From GCA-003244245 sp036378735 (GTDB lineage: Bacteria > Actinomycetota > Actinomycetes > Mycobacteriales > Pseudonocardiaceae), in NCBI GenBank assembly GCA_036378735.1, contig DASUVX010000064.1, positions 1-7,006 on the forward strand: a stretch of 7,006 nucleotides of DNA. Direction: 5' to 3'. The position numbers and the translations under genes are program-made. The notes beneath the pieces are model-generated. The model worked only from the letters and a program-made list of their open reading frames with translations, was not told where the DNA came from and ran no database searches. Below, in pieces: positions 1 through 6,405 of this stretch (its first letter is position 1; each line of letters opens with the position of its first letter).

Positions 1-386
1 GTTTGGCGACGCGCGGCGAGCGAGAGCGGTGCCGCGGTGCGTATAGCTGTGGCCAGCTGTTCGGGGGTCAGCTCGGCGTGCTCGGCGACTTGCAATGCGG
101 TCAGCGCATCAATCCACGTCTCGCCAGTGGTCGCTGCTCGCTGGCCGGCAGCAGCCGACTGCCGGGCCTGCTCAGCGGGGTCGGCGTTGTGTTCCAGCAT
201 GCCCAGCACATGACTGAGCACGGCGGCGACGTCCCAGCCTGTGCAATCGGTAGGCCGGGCGAAATCCTCCGGCGTGAGCTGGTCGATCAAATCGATGAGG
301 CGCCGATATTCGGCCTGCGCCAGCTGCATGGCCTCCTCGTGCGTTAGTGGCGGGATCTGCTCGATGGCAATGGCGGTCGACTGCAT
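1..386 (-). CDS. Maleylpyruvate isomerase / DinB-like family protein, partial (N-terminal 128 residues)
   Basis: Reading the minus strand from ATG at 386 gives an open frame that leaves the window at position 1, so the C-terminus is missing. The start is supported by an AGGAG five bases upstream of the ATG. Visible features are an N-terminal helix with acidic and Gln residues, then TDCTGWDVAAVLSHVLGMLE at about residues 46-65. This matches the GW-x(6)-H pattern of the mycothiol-dependent maleylpyruvate isomerase N-terminal domain (MDMPI/TIGR03083, DinB-like four-helix fold). His59 sits where the first metal-binding His of this family is expected; the other ligands would lie outside the window. 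These proteins are typically cytosolic, metal-binding, and often of unknown substrate in actinobacteria. It begins 17 nt after the stop of the MBL-fold gene, so it is very likely co-transcribed with it and with the TetR gene. Family call fairly sure, reaction unknown. Confidence 0.75.
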   Translation of the reverse strand, partial: MQSTAIAIEQIPPLTHEEAMQLAQAEYRRLIDLIDQLTPEDFARPTDCTGWDVAAVLSHVLGMLEHNADPAEQARQSAAAGQRAATTGETWIDALTALQVAEHAELTPEQLATAIRTAAPLSLAARRQ

Positions 387-403
387 GGCAACTCCTAAGC
401 TGG

Positions 404-1249
404 TTACGGGGCGGGTACCGGGGAGAGGGGCTCCGATAACGCGCCGGCGTGGGCCAGCCAGCCCTCTAGATCGGACTGGTCGAACTCGCGCCACGGGTCC
501 AGCGCGGGAAGTTGCCGCAGCAGCTCAAACGCCTGCTCGACGCGGCGACCGCGCACTACGGGCGTATGGCAGCCGGCGATCGTGGTTACGCCGAGGCGGC
601 GGACCGCATCCACGCACTGTCCCCACTTGCTCTGGTCGAGATAGCGGTGCCACGGCGCGACCAGCCGCGCGCCGAGGAACTGCCCGTCGCGGAACTCATC
701 TTCGGCCAGATCATCTGCATCGATCATCCGGTGTGGCGTGTTGGTGGCGAAGGTATCCACCGACCAGAACACGCCGGTGGAGGTATCGAGCAGGCCGCGG
801 GTGGTCGGGTTGTCGAACACCGGGGGGCGTGCGGCGACGAGGATCCGGTCGCCTGCGTCGATCTGGTCGCCGTCGTTGACGAACCGGCAGCGGGGCAGCG
901 GCGTATCCCACTCCTCGGCCATCCGTCCGATGCTGAACCAGGTGGTCAGCAGCGTCGCATTCGGGCACGCGTCGAGCACCGGCAGCAGGTTTCCGGCGTG
1001 GTCGCGGTCGTCGTGGGACAAGAAGACCCACCGGATGTCGGCCGGATCGACCAGCTCGGCCACCGTGGCCAGCCACTGCTGGCGGCAGGCCGGCGCGCCG
1101 GTGTCGACCAGAACCGGTTCCCGGCCGCGGATCAGCATCGAATGCATGGGGAAGTGACCGACCGGCGGGGCGTCCAACCCCCAGGTGATCAGAGAGGTGT
1201 CATCGGCGATCTGGTGGGGCAGCACGTCGTGTGGGGCTGGGACAGTCAT
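404..1249 (-). CDS. MBL-fold metallo-hydrolase with flavodiiron/ODP-like ligand pattern
   Basis: Encodes 281 residues. ATG at 1249 has AGGAG five bases upstream; the stop is TAA at 406-404. The metallo-beta-lactamase fold is shown by LVDTGAP (about 47-53) and the core motif LSHDDRDHAGN (about 77-87). Here the usual HxHxDH reads H79-D80-D81-R82-D83-H84, so the second His is replaced by Asp. SVDTFAT (163-169, bridging Asp165) and GCHTP (226-230, His228) fit the last two ligands. The pattern resembles the oxygen-binding diiron (ODP/flavodiiron) branch (HxExDH, SNDxFG, SHGP) more than hydrolytic enzymes. There is no flavodoxin domain. The expected third His, around PPVFDNP (142-148), is not obvious. 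Likely cytosolic, with no signal peptide seen. It lies between TetR and maleylpyruvate-isomerase-like genes in a tight minus-strand unit, suggesting a TetR-controlled redox or detoxification function. The substrate cannot be named. Confidence 0.85.
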   Translation of the reverse strand: MTVPAPHDVLPHQIADDTSLITWGLDAPPVGHFPMHSMLIRGREPVLVDTGAPACRQQWLATVAELVDPADIRWVFLSHDDRDHAGNLLPVLDACPNATLLTTWFSIGRMAEEWDTPLPRCRFVNDGDQIDAGDRILVAARPPVFDNPTTRGLLDTSTGVFWSVDTFATNTPHRMIDADDLAEDEFRDGQFLGARLVAPWHRYLDQSKWGQCVDAVRRLGVTTIAGCHTPVVRGRRVEQAFELLRQLPALDPWREFDQSDLEGWLAHAGALSEPLSPVPAP

Positions 1250-1273
1250 CGGGGCTCCTGAGGAAGTGTTGAA

Positions 1274-1873
1274 TCAGTGCTGAGAAGGAGCTGGAACCAT
1301 CTCGGCGAGATACATGTCGATCACCCGATCCAGCTGCCGGGTCCACCGGTCCCCACCGGGCTCGTTGGCGTTCTGCTGCGCGACCAGCCCGGCGATCAGC
1401 GCGGTGTAGAGGTCGACGTCAGCGGGGTCGGTGACGCCTACGCCGGCGAGTACTCGACGCCCCCAGTCGAGCACCTCGCGCGCCACTGCATAGGACTGCT
1501 CCGACGGCTCGAAGCCGGGAATGGTGCGCTGGAACAGCAGCTGGTAGCGCACCGTGTCCTCGGTGCAGAACTCGACGAACTGGTGGGCCAGTTGGCGCAA
1601 CGCCGCCGTCGGCTCGCCGGGCGGATCCAGCGCGCGACGCCGGTCGAGTAGGTCACGGTTGGCGTCGGCGAACATCGCGTCGTAGATGGCGTGCTTGGAC
1701 GGGAAATAGACGTAGAGCGACTGGGCTCGCAATCCGACGCGTGCGCCCAGATCCCGCATTGACAACCCACCGAGACCATCGGTCCTCACCAGCTCCCACG
1801 CGACGTCGAGAATCTCCCGCCGAGTGGCTTCGAACCGCTCAGCGCGCCTGTCACGTATCGGTGAAACTGACAT
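1274..1873 (-). CDS. TetR/AcrR-family transcriptional regulator
   Basis: A 199-residue protein of normal TetR length. The N-terminal DNA-binding domain covers about residues 15-65. It has REILDVAWELV (helix 1), LSMRDLGARVGLRAQSLYVYFPSK (helix-turn-helix, about 37-60) and HAIYDAMF (helix 4), a classic TetR N-terminal signature. The C-terminal half (about 85-190) is helical and divergent, as expected for a ligand-binding and dimerisation domain, and hints at no inducer. ATG at 1873 has no Shine-Dalgarno but follows a promoter-like TTGACA and -10 at leaderless distance, so the start is plausible. It is the first gene of the minus-strand unit with the MBL-fold and maleylpyruvate-isomerase-like genes (24-nt and 17-nt gaps). 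The likely job is repression of its own operon through the GTCAG repeats over its promoter; this is inferred. Confidence 0.92.
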   Translation of the reverse strand: MSVSPIRDRRAERFEATRREILDVAWELVRTDGLGGLSMRDLGARVGLRAQSLYVYFPSKHAIYDAMFADANRDLLDRRRALDPPGEPTAALRQLAHQFVEFCTEDTVRYQLLFQRTIPGFEPSEQSYAVAREVLDWGRRVLAGVGVTDPADVDLYTALIAGLVAQQNANEPGGDRWTRQLDRVIDMYLAEMVPAPSQH

Positions 1874-1903
1874 CGTCAGATAGAATGAACACTGTCAGGT
1901 GGA
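1867..1903. promoter_or_regulatory. Candidate TetR operator: GTCAG inverted and direct repeats
   Basis: CTGAC (1867-1871) and GTCAG (1875-1879) form a perfect 5-bp inverted repeat with a 3-bp centre over the tetR start codon. The right arm extends to GTCAGATAGA (1875-1884). It recurs as GTCAGGTGGA (1894-1903), 8 of 10 bases identical and 19 bp downstream, so the two copies flank the -10 region. A further GTCA (1906-1909) overlaps the -35. Repeats placed across a TetR-family promoter suggest an autoregulatory operator. The exact site is inferred. Confidence 0.35.
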
Positions 1904-1910
1904 TTGTCAA
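1882..1910 (-). promoter_or_regulatory. Candidate sigma-A-type promoter of the tetR operon
   Basis: On the minus strand a perfect -35 TTGACA (1910-1905) is followed after 17 bases by CATTCT (1887-1882), a 3/6 match to the -10 consensus. The -10 ends 8 bases before the ATG at 1873, which would give a leaderless or nearly leaderless mRNA, common in mycobacteria. An alternative -10 is TTCTAT (1885-1880) with a 19-bp spacer. The -35 is convincing; the -10 is weak. Confidence 0.5.
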
Positions 1911-2081
1911 GGGTGCGGGCGGCACGTCACCGGTTGATCATGCAGCGCAACCGGCGGCCCGCTGTGCCGAGCCGCGGTCGAGGAGTCGCCGGGGCAGAGC
2001 TCGACGGTTGGGGGCCGTGGGATCCCAGCCCGGCGAACTCGCCAACATTTGTGGTAGCGGCGGGTCCGCTGAAGCGCTCAG

Positions 2082-2105
2082 ATTGTCGGTGCTCGTTGCG
2101 ACAAT
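2082..2105. promoter_or_regulatory. Inverted repeat and candidate leaderless promoter before the DUF222/HNH gene
   Basis: ATTGTCG (2082-2088) and CGACAAT (2099-2105) form a perfect 7-bp inverted repeat with a 10-bp spacer, ending 6 bases before the GTG start at 2112. The right arm contains GACAAT (2100-2105), a 4/6 match to TATAAT at the correct distance for transcription to start on the GTG. No good -35 or Shine-Dalgarno is visible. The element could be an operator, a promoter, or both. The rest of the divergent spacer (1911-2081) shows nothing I can name. Confidence 0.4.
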
Positions 2106-2111
2106 GGTGGC

Positions 2112-3338
2112 GTGACCACGCTGGTGGAGGAGCGCAGCGACGCCCGCATTCACGGGCTGCTGGACGGGCTGCGGGAGGCTGAGGCTGATCTGCGGCGGTC
2201 CTATGCGCGCGTTCTTTCAGTGGTCGCGGAGTTGGACGCGGGAAGGGTGGGTGCCACCGCCGGATTCGGTACCACCGCGCGTTTGTTGGCGGCGGTGCTG
2301 AATCTGTCGAAAGGAGAAGCCAAGGCTCGAGTAGAGCAAGCCGCCCTGCTCACGCCACGTCGATCGCTGACCGGCGAGGTGCTGCCGCCCGAGCTGCCCG
2401 CCACCGCCGCCGAACTCGCCGCCGGCGCCATCGGGCCTGCGCATCTACGTGTGATCACCGCAACCATGCGCGGGATCCCGCCCTCGATGGATCCCGAGGC
2501 AGTTGCGCAGGCCGAGCAGATGATGGCAAGTTCGGCGTGCCGGTTCGATCCGGCGGCGTTGACCCGCATCGGTGAACGCCTGCTGGCTTGCCTCGACCCA
2601 GACGGTCCCGAGCCCGCCGACGAGCCCGAACAGACCCGTGAGTTGCGGGTCCGCACTGGCTCCGACGGGACCGTCAGCCTGACCGGGCGGCTGGACCCGG
2701 AGGGCGGGGCCCGGGTACTAGAGGTGCTGAACTCGCTCAACGGCCGCCGGCCGGCGGCGGACGGCGTCCCCGATCTGCGCAGCACCGCGCGCCGCAACGC
2801 CGATGCCCTCGTGGAGGCGATGAGCAGCCTGCTCGATCAGGGCGATTTGCCCAGCAGGGGCGGCCAGCGCCCGCATCTGGTGCTCACCATGAAACTGGCC
2901 GACCTGATCGACGGCCTCGGCTCGGCCGTACTGGACACCGGCGGACGACTGTCTGCCGCTGAAGCCCGCCGGCTGGCCTGCGACGCCTGCATCGTGCCCA
3001 TGGTGCTCGGCAGCGACTCGATGCCGCTGGATGTCGGGCGCCAACAGCGGCTGGCCACGGCGGCGCTGCGCGACGCACTGGCGCAACGTGACCAAGGCTG
3101 TGCATTTCCGGGTTGCGATCGGCCGCCCCGCTATTGCCACGCCCACCACCTCAAATCGTGGCTGGATGGGGGAGAGACAAAGCTAGCCAATTTGTGCCTG
3201 CTGTGCGAACGGCACCATGTCATCGTGCACCGTCAAGAATGGCATATCCGGCTCGACGCACGCGGATATCCAGAATTTATTCCACCTAATATACTGGACC
3301 GCACCAGAACGCCACTTCGCGATCCGCTCCGGCAGTAG
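2112..3338 (+). CDS. DUF222 / HNH endonuclease domain protein (13E12-repeat family)
   Basis: 408 residues, the usual size for the family. Residues about 15-300 form the helical DUF222 region, with landmarks GATAGFGTTARLLA (47-60), LTPRRSLTGE (80-89) and TGRLDPEGGARV (191-202). The C-terminal HNH zinc-finger nuclease module runs about 328-380: C330-x4-C335, then CHAHHLKSW (342-350), GGETKLANL (353-361), C362LLC365 and HH-x3-H (368-373). H345/H346, N360 and H369 are the expected catalytic or metal residues, so the module appears intact. Members occur in many copies in mycobacterial genomes and are associated with recombination and with insertion sites. A DNA-nicking role is assumed from the HNH fold, but physiological function is unproven. 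The GTG start gives the normal N-terminus. The last 30 or so codons are richer in A/T at third positions than the body. Confidence 0.93.
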   Translation: MTTLVEERSDARIHGLLDGLREAEADLRRSYARVLSVVAELDAGRVGATAGFGTTARLLAAVLNLSKGEAKARVEQAALLTPRRSLTGEVLPPELPATAAELAAGAIGPAHLRVITATMRGIPPSMDPEAVAQAEQMMASSACRFDPAALTRIGERLLACLDPDGPEPADEPEQTRELRVRTGSDGTVSLTGRLDPEGGARVLEVLNSLNGRRPAADGVPDLRSTARRNADALVEAMSSLLDQGDLPSRGGQRPHLVLTMKLADLIDGLGSAVLDTGGRLSAAEARRLACDACIVPMVLGSDSMPLDVGRQQRLATAALRDALAQRDQGCAFPGCDRPPRYCHAHHLKSWLDGGETKLANLCLLCERHHVIVHRQEWHIRLDARGYPEFIPPNILDRTRTPLRDPLRQ

Positions 3339-3341
3339 CGC

Positions 3342-3497
3342 GTGCTTGTTGACTACCTGACCACGTTCACCCGGGAATCCCTCGAACGGCAAGACGATAC
3401 GCTCGGTTCGATGGACATCGACGTCAGAACGCTGCGCACCGACGAGTGCGGACGCGTGAAGGTGCCGGCCTGGCAGCTGCATGCGCTGCGGCGATAG
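3342..3497 (+). CDS. Small ORF of unknown function (51 codons), possibly a gene remnant
   Basis: GTG at 3342 opens a 51-residue frame ending at TAG 3495-3497. It begins 3 bases after the DUF222/HNH stop and lies in the same reading frame. The peptide is mixed charged and hydrophobic (…TFTRESLERQDD…, …DECGRVKVPAWQLHALRR). By my count about 40 of 51 codons end in G or C, typical of real coding sequence here. No Shine-Dalgarno precedes it. It does not resemble the normal tail of 13E12-type proteins. I recognise no family. It could be a small downstream gene, a readthrough extension, or the broken end of a gene lost in the rearrangement that also seems to have shortened the next gene. Confidence 0.35.
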   Translation: MLVDYLTTFTRESLERQDDTLGSMDIDVRTLRTDECGRVKVPAWQLHALRR

Positions 3498-3512
3498 CGA
3501 TTGCGGCGCGCG

Positions 3513-3959
3513 ATGAAGTTGACGGTGTTCGGCGCGACCGGGGCCACCGGTGAAGAGATCGTTCGAGCCGGACTGGCTGCGGGCCACGAGGTGACCGCGG
3601 TCGTGCGGCGCCCCGACGCGATTCGAGTCGCGGACCCCGAGCTGCGCGTGGTAGCCGGTGATGTTCTTCAGAGTCCGCTTGACCGCTACCTCGTGCATCC
3701 CTTGCTGTGGTGGGCTTTCGGCCCGGTGTATGAGGATATGCGCCGGATGGAGACGCTGGTCGCGGCCAGCGACCGGGACTGGACGGTGTTCCGACCGCCC
3801 CGCCTGACCCACGCCGCCGCGACCGGGCGTTACCGTCTCGCGGTGGATGCCCCGTTGCCGCGTGCCTGGACTATCTCCCGTGCCGACCTCGCCGCCGCGA
3901 TGGTGGCCGCCGTGCGCGACTCGACCACGGTCGGGCATACGGTGAGCATCGCGGCGTGA
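3513..3959 (+). CDS. NAD(P)-binding SDR (NmrA/YwnB-like), internally shortened
   Basis: From ATG 3513 the product is 148 residues, opening MKLTVFGATGATGEEIVRAG. This is a textbook Rossmann nucleotide-binding start (G7-x2-G10-x2-G13), followed by HEVTAVVRRPDAI and VVAGDV (47-51). The C-terminal half also fits the family: VYEDMRRMETLVAASDRDWTVFRPPRLT (72-99) and WTISRADLAAAMV (119-131). In normal members, usually about 205-215 residues, some 55-65 residues lie between these parts: the GADAV…LG strand and loop, and the central RLV-x-vSS region. Here GDVLQSP runs straight into LDRYLVHPLLWW (about 3666-3683), so an in-frame internal deletion is likely. The missing segment contributes to the cofactor and active-site cleft, so activity is doubtful. 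A TTG at 3501 is a poorer alternative start. The stop overlaps the start of the membrane-protein gene by 4 bases, indicating coupled translation. It may be a decaying gene. Confidence 0.8.
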   Translation: MKLTVFGATGATGEEIVRAGLAAGHEVTAVVRRPDAIRVADPELRVVAGDVLQSPLDRYLVHPLLWWAFGPVYEDMRRMETLVAASDRDWTVFRPPRLTHAAATGRYRLAVDAPLPRAWTISRADLAAAMVAAVRDSTTVGHTVSIAA

Positions 3960-5347
3960 GTGTGAAGCTGGCGCCGTCGGCGGCCGTGGACCGTGGTCTC
4001 GCCGCTGACCTGGTCGCGGCTGGAGGTGCCGCGCTACTGGTCGCGGTGGCGGCGGTAGCCGGTGCCCGGTTGCTCGACGACGGGGTGCCGTTGCACGTCG
4101 ACGCCCCACCGTTGGGTGCGCAGTGGCTGCCGCACACCGGCCCCGGCACGGCTCCCGCGGTGCTCATCGCGCTGCTGGTGTGCCTGCGGGGACCCGAGTT
4201 GGCGGCCCGGCTGCCCTGGCGACGGCTACTCGGGCTCTCCGCTGCGATGTCGCTGGCGTGGACTATCAGTCTGGCGCTGATCGACGGGTGGCAGCGTGGC
4301 GTGGTTGATCGGCTGACCACCTCGACCGAGTACCTGCACGATGTGCCCAGGGTCGGTGACGTAGGCGGAATGCTGCGCAGCTTCGCCGAGCACATCCAGG
4401 GCTTGCAGCCCGGGTCCTGGACCACGCACGTCGCCGGGCACCCTCCTGGGGCCTTGCTGGTCTTCGTCGGCCTGGATCGGCTCGGGCTGCCCGGCGGGGC
4501 GCCGGCGGCGCTGCTGTGCATGCTGATCGGATCGTCGGCGGGGGTAGCAGTGGCGGTAACGCTGCGCGCCCTGGGCGCGCAGGCGATCGCCCGCGCTGCG
4601 CTGCCGTTCGGTGCGCTGTGGCCTGGTGCGATCTGGATAGGGGTGTCCGCGGACGGACTTTTCGCCGGAGTGCTGGCGTGGGCCGTCGCGCTGCTCGCGA
4701 TCGGCGCATCCCGCAGCCGGCTTGACCGTTTGGCCGTCGCCGCGTCCGCGGCCGGCGGGCTGCTGCTCGGCGCGACGCTGTTCTTGTCCTACGGGCTGGC
4801 GCTGGCCGGCCTGCTGCCGCTGGCCATCGCGGTCGTCGCTCGCCGGTTCGCCCCGTTGCTGGTCGCCGGCGCCGCGGCGGCGGCCGTGGTCGCCGCCTTC
4901 GCTGCTGCCGGATTCTGGTGGCTCGACGGGTACCACCAAGTCATGACCCGGTACTACCAGCCGGGCGAGTACGGCCTGGTGCGTCCATACGGCTACTGGG
5001 TGTGGGCCGACCTGGCGTGCCTGGCGGTGGTGCTGGGCCCGGCCGGGGTGGCCGGGCTGCGGCGCGGGTTCGCCCCCGCGGGGATGGCTGCCGTTAAAGA
5101 CTCCCGAAACCGGGGTTGGTGGTTCTTGAAGAGCCCCCAACTGGTGTGCGCGGCGGCGGGGATCGCGGTGCTCGTCGCTGATCTGTCCGGGCTGAGCAAG
5201 GCCGAGGTGGAGCGGATCTGGCTGCCGTTCGCCGTCTGGCTGATCGCCGGCACCGGATTGATTCCAGCACGCCAGGCTCGCTGGTGGTTGGCCACCCAGG
5301 CGGTGGTCGCGCTGGGCGTCAACCACCTGCTGCTCACGACGTGGTGA
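3956..5347 (+). CDS. Polytopic integral membrane protein (Rv0537c-like)
   Basis: 463 residues, very hydrophobic, with roughly 10-12 likely membrane helices. Examples lie at about 17-39, 64-78, 92-110, 182-204, 213-250, 262-292, 298-319, 347-368, 395-412, 420-437 and 443-460. Extramembrane landmarks are STEYLHDVPRVGDVGGML (123-140), HVAGHPPGALL (158-168), YYQPGEYGLVRPYGYW (333-348) and GLSKAEVERIWLPF (412-425). The overall pattern is that of conserved actinobacterial membrane proteins related, as I recall, to M. tuberculosis Rv0537c, which likewise ends tail-to-tail with galE3 (Rv0536). The acidic loop after the early helices is compatible with a GT-C-type lipid-linked sugar transferase, but no diagnostic motif proves this. 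GTG 3956 overlaps the previous stop; GTG 3962 is an alternative. The 3' end overlaps the epimerase gene by 14 bp. Likely cytoplasmic-membrane envelope function, unproven. Confidence 0.8.
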   Translation: MSVKLAPSAAVDRGLAADLVAAGGAALLVAVAAVAGARLLDDGVPLHVDAPPLGAQWLPHTGPGTAPAVLIALLVCLRGPELAARLPWRRLLGLSAAMSLAWTISLALIDGWQRGVVDRLTTSTEYLHDVPRVGDVGGMLRSFAEHIQGLQPGSWTTHVAGHPPGALLVFVGLDRLGLPGGAPAALLCMLIGSSAGVAVAVTLRALGAQAIARAALPFGALWPGAIWIGVSADGLFAGVLAWAVALLAIGASRSRLDRLAVAASAAGGLLLGATLFLSYGLALAGLLPLAIAVVARRFAPLLVAGAAAAAVVAAFAAAGFWWLDGYHQVMTRYYQPGEYGLVRPYGYWVWADLACLAVVLGPAGVAGLRRGFAPAGMAAVKDSRNRGWWFLKSPQLVCAAAGIAVLVADLSGLSKAEVERIWLPFAVWLIAGTGLIPARQARWWLATQAVVALGVNHLLLTTW

Positions 5348-6398
5348 CCGGCTCGCGCAGCGGGTCGGTGGCGAACCGGGCGATGCCTTCGGCGAAACTC
5401 ACCCGCGCCCGGTAACCGAGCAGCTCCGCGGCCCGCGCCGGGTCCGCCGTCACATGCCGGACATCACCCGGGCGCGCACCACCGACGATCTGCGGTGCCG
5501 GCCCGCCCATCGCCTGGGACAGCTCGGTGGCCAGCTCGCCGACGGAGCGCGGCTGCCCGGAGCAGACGTTGACCGGCTCGCACCGCCCGACCGGTGGTGG
5601 TGCGGTCAACGCCAGCGCGTTGGCCGCCGCGACATCGGAGACGTGCACGAAGTCCCGGCGCTGCCGCCCGTCTTCCATCACCTGCGGGGCCGCGCCGCGG
5701 GCCAGCGCCGACCGGAAGATCGATGCCACCCCGGCGTAGGGGGTGTCCCGAGGCATCCGGGAGCCGTAGACGTTGTGGTAGCGCAGCGCCCACACACCCC
5801 CACCGGTCTGCCGGGCCCACGCCGCGGCGAGCTGTTCCTGCGCCAGTTTCGTGGCGGCGTAGGTGCTGCGCGGATCCAGCGGGGCATCCTCGGCCACCAG
5901 CAGCGGCTCCAGATCGGCGCCGCAGTGCGGGCAGGGCACCTCGTAATGCCCGGCGGCGATGTCCTCGGCTCGTCGCGGTGCAGCCGGCACCACTCCGTGG
6001 GTGGGGCAGGCATAGCGGCCCTCGCCATAGACGACCATCGAGCTGGCCAGCACCAGCCGGCGCAGCCCTGCCTTGTGCATCGCGGCCAGCAGCACGGCGG
6101 TACCAAGATCATTGTTGGCGGTGTAGTCCGGGGCGTCGGACGGATCCAGGCCGTGGCCCACCATCGCCGCCTGGTGGCATACCGCATCGACATCAGTCAG
6201 CAGGCGGCCGAGTAGCACACCGTCCCGGACGTCGCCACGGACCAGCTCATGTCCGGCCACCCATGTCGGCGGCGACCCGGAGCCGTGCGCCTGCGGCAAA
6301 AACGCGTCCAGTAAGACCACGGAGTGCCCGTCGGCAGCGAGCATGTCGGCGATATGCGAGCCGATGAAACCCGCGCCGCCAGTGATCAGGATTCGCAC
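5334..6398 (-). CDS. NAD-dependent sugar epimerase/dehydratase (GalE3-like) with CxxH…CxxC insertion
   Basis: An extended SDR of about 354 residues. GTG 6398 gives the standard N-terminus MRILITGGAGFIGSH; GTG 6407 (three residues longer) is possible. In numbering from the longer start: glycine motif 9-18, Asp34 for the NAD ribose, HQAAMVG (78-84), LASSMVVYG (120-128), catalytic Tyr183-x3-Lys187 in STYAATK, LRYHNVYG (208-215) and RDFVHVSDVA (251-260). Between the Ser and Tyr regions lies an insertion with YACPTHG (C134, H137) and VPCPHCGADLEP (C159, C162), probably binding one zinc. I associate this insertion with dTDP-L-rhamnose 4-epimerase-type enzymes rather than classical UDP-galactose 4-epimerase, so a nucleotide-sugar C4 epimerase for envelope glycans is the best guess. 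M. tuberculosis Rv0536 (galE3) is the likely counterpart by neighbourhood. Cytosolic. Substrate uncertain. Confidence 0.9.
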   Translation of the reverse strand: MRILITGGAGFIGSHIADMLAADGHSVVLLDAFLPQAHGSGSPPTWVAGHELVRGDVRDGVLLGRLLTDVDAVCHQAAMVGHGLDPSDAPDYTANNDLGTAVLLAAMHKAGLRRLVLASSMVVYGEGRYACPTHGVVPAAPRRAEDIAAGHYEVPCPHCGADLEPLLVAEDAPLDPRSTYAATKLAQEQLAAAWARQTGGGVWALRYHNVYGSRMPRDTPYAGVASIFRSALARGAAPQVMEDGRQRRDFVHVSDVAAANALALTAPPPVGRCEPVNVCSGQPRSVGELATELSQAMGGPAPQIVGGARPGDVRHVTADPARAAELLGYRARVSFAEGIARFATDPLREPVTTS

Positions 6399-6405
6399 CC
6401 GCCGC

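Noticed and set aside
241..879. Plus-strand 212-codon open frame
   Set aside because: Extremely Arg/Gly/Pro-rich composition typical of a wrong-frame GC-rich translation, spanning two better-supported minus-strand genes.
512..1261. Plus-strand 249-codon open frame
   Set aside because: Antisense to the MBL-fold gene, which has full family motifs; it is a high-GC shadow frame with no recognisable domain.
3183..4109. Minus-strand 308-codon open frame
   Set aside because: Runs antisense through the end of the HNH gene, the SDR and the start of the membrane gene; no domain, biased composition.
4226..5326. Minus-strand 366-codon open frame
   Set aside because: Gln/Arg/Gly-rich antisense shadow of the membrane-protein gene, whose helices and conserved loops are convincing.
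5454..6215. Plus-strand 253-codon open frame
   Set aside because: Antisense to the epimerase catalytic core; no independent support.
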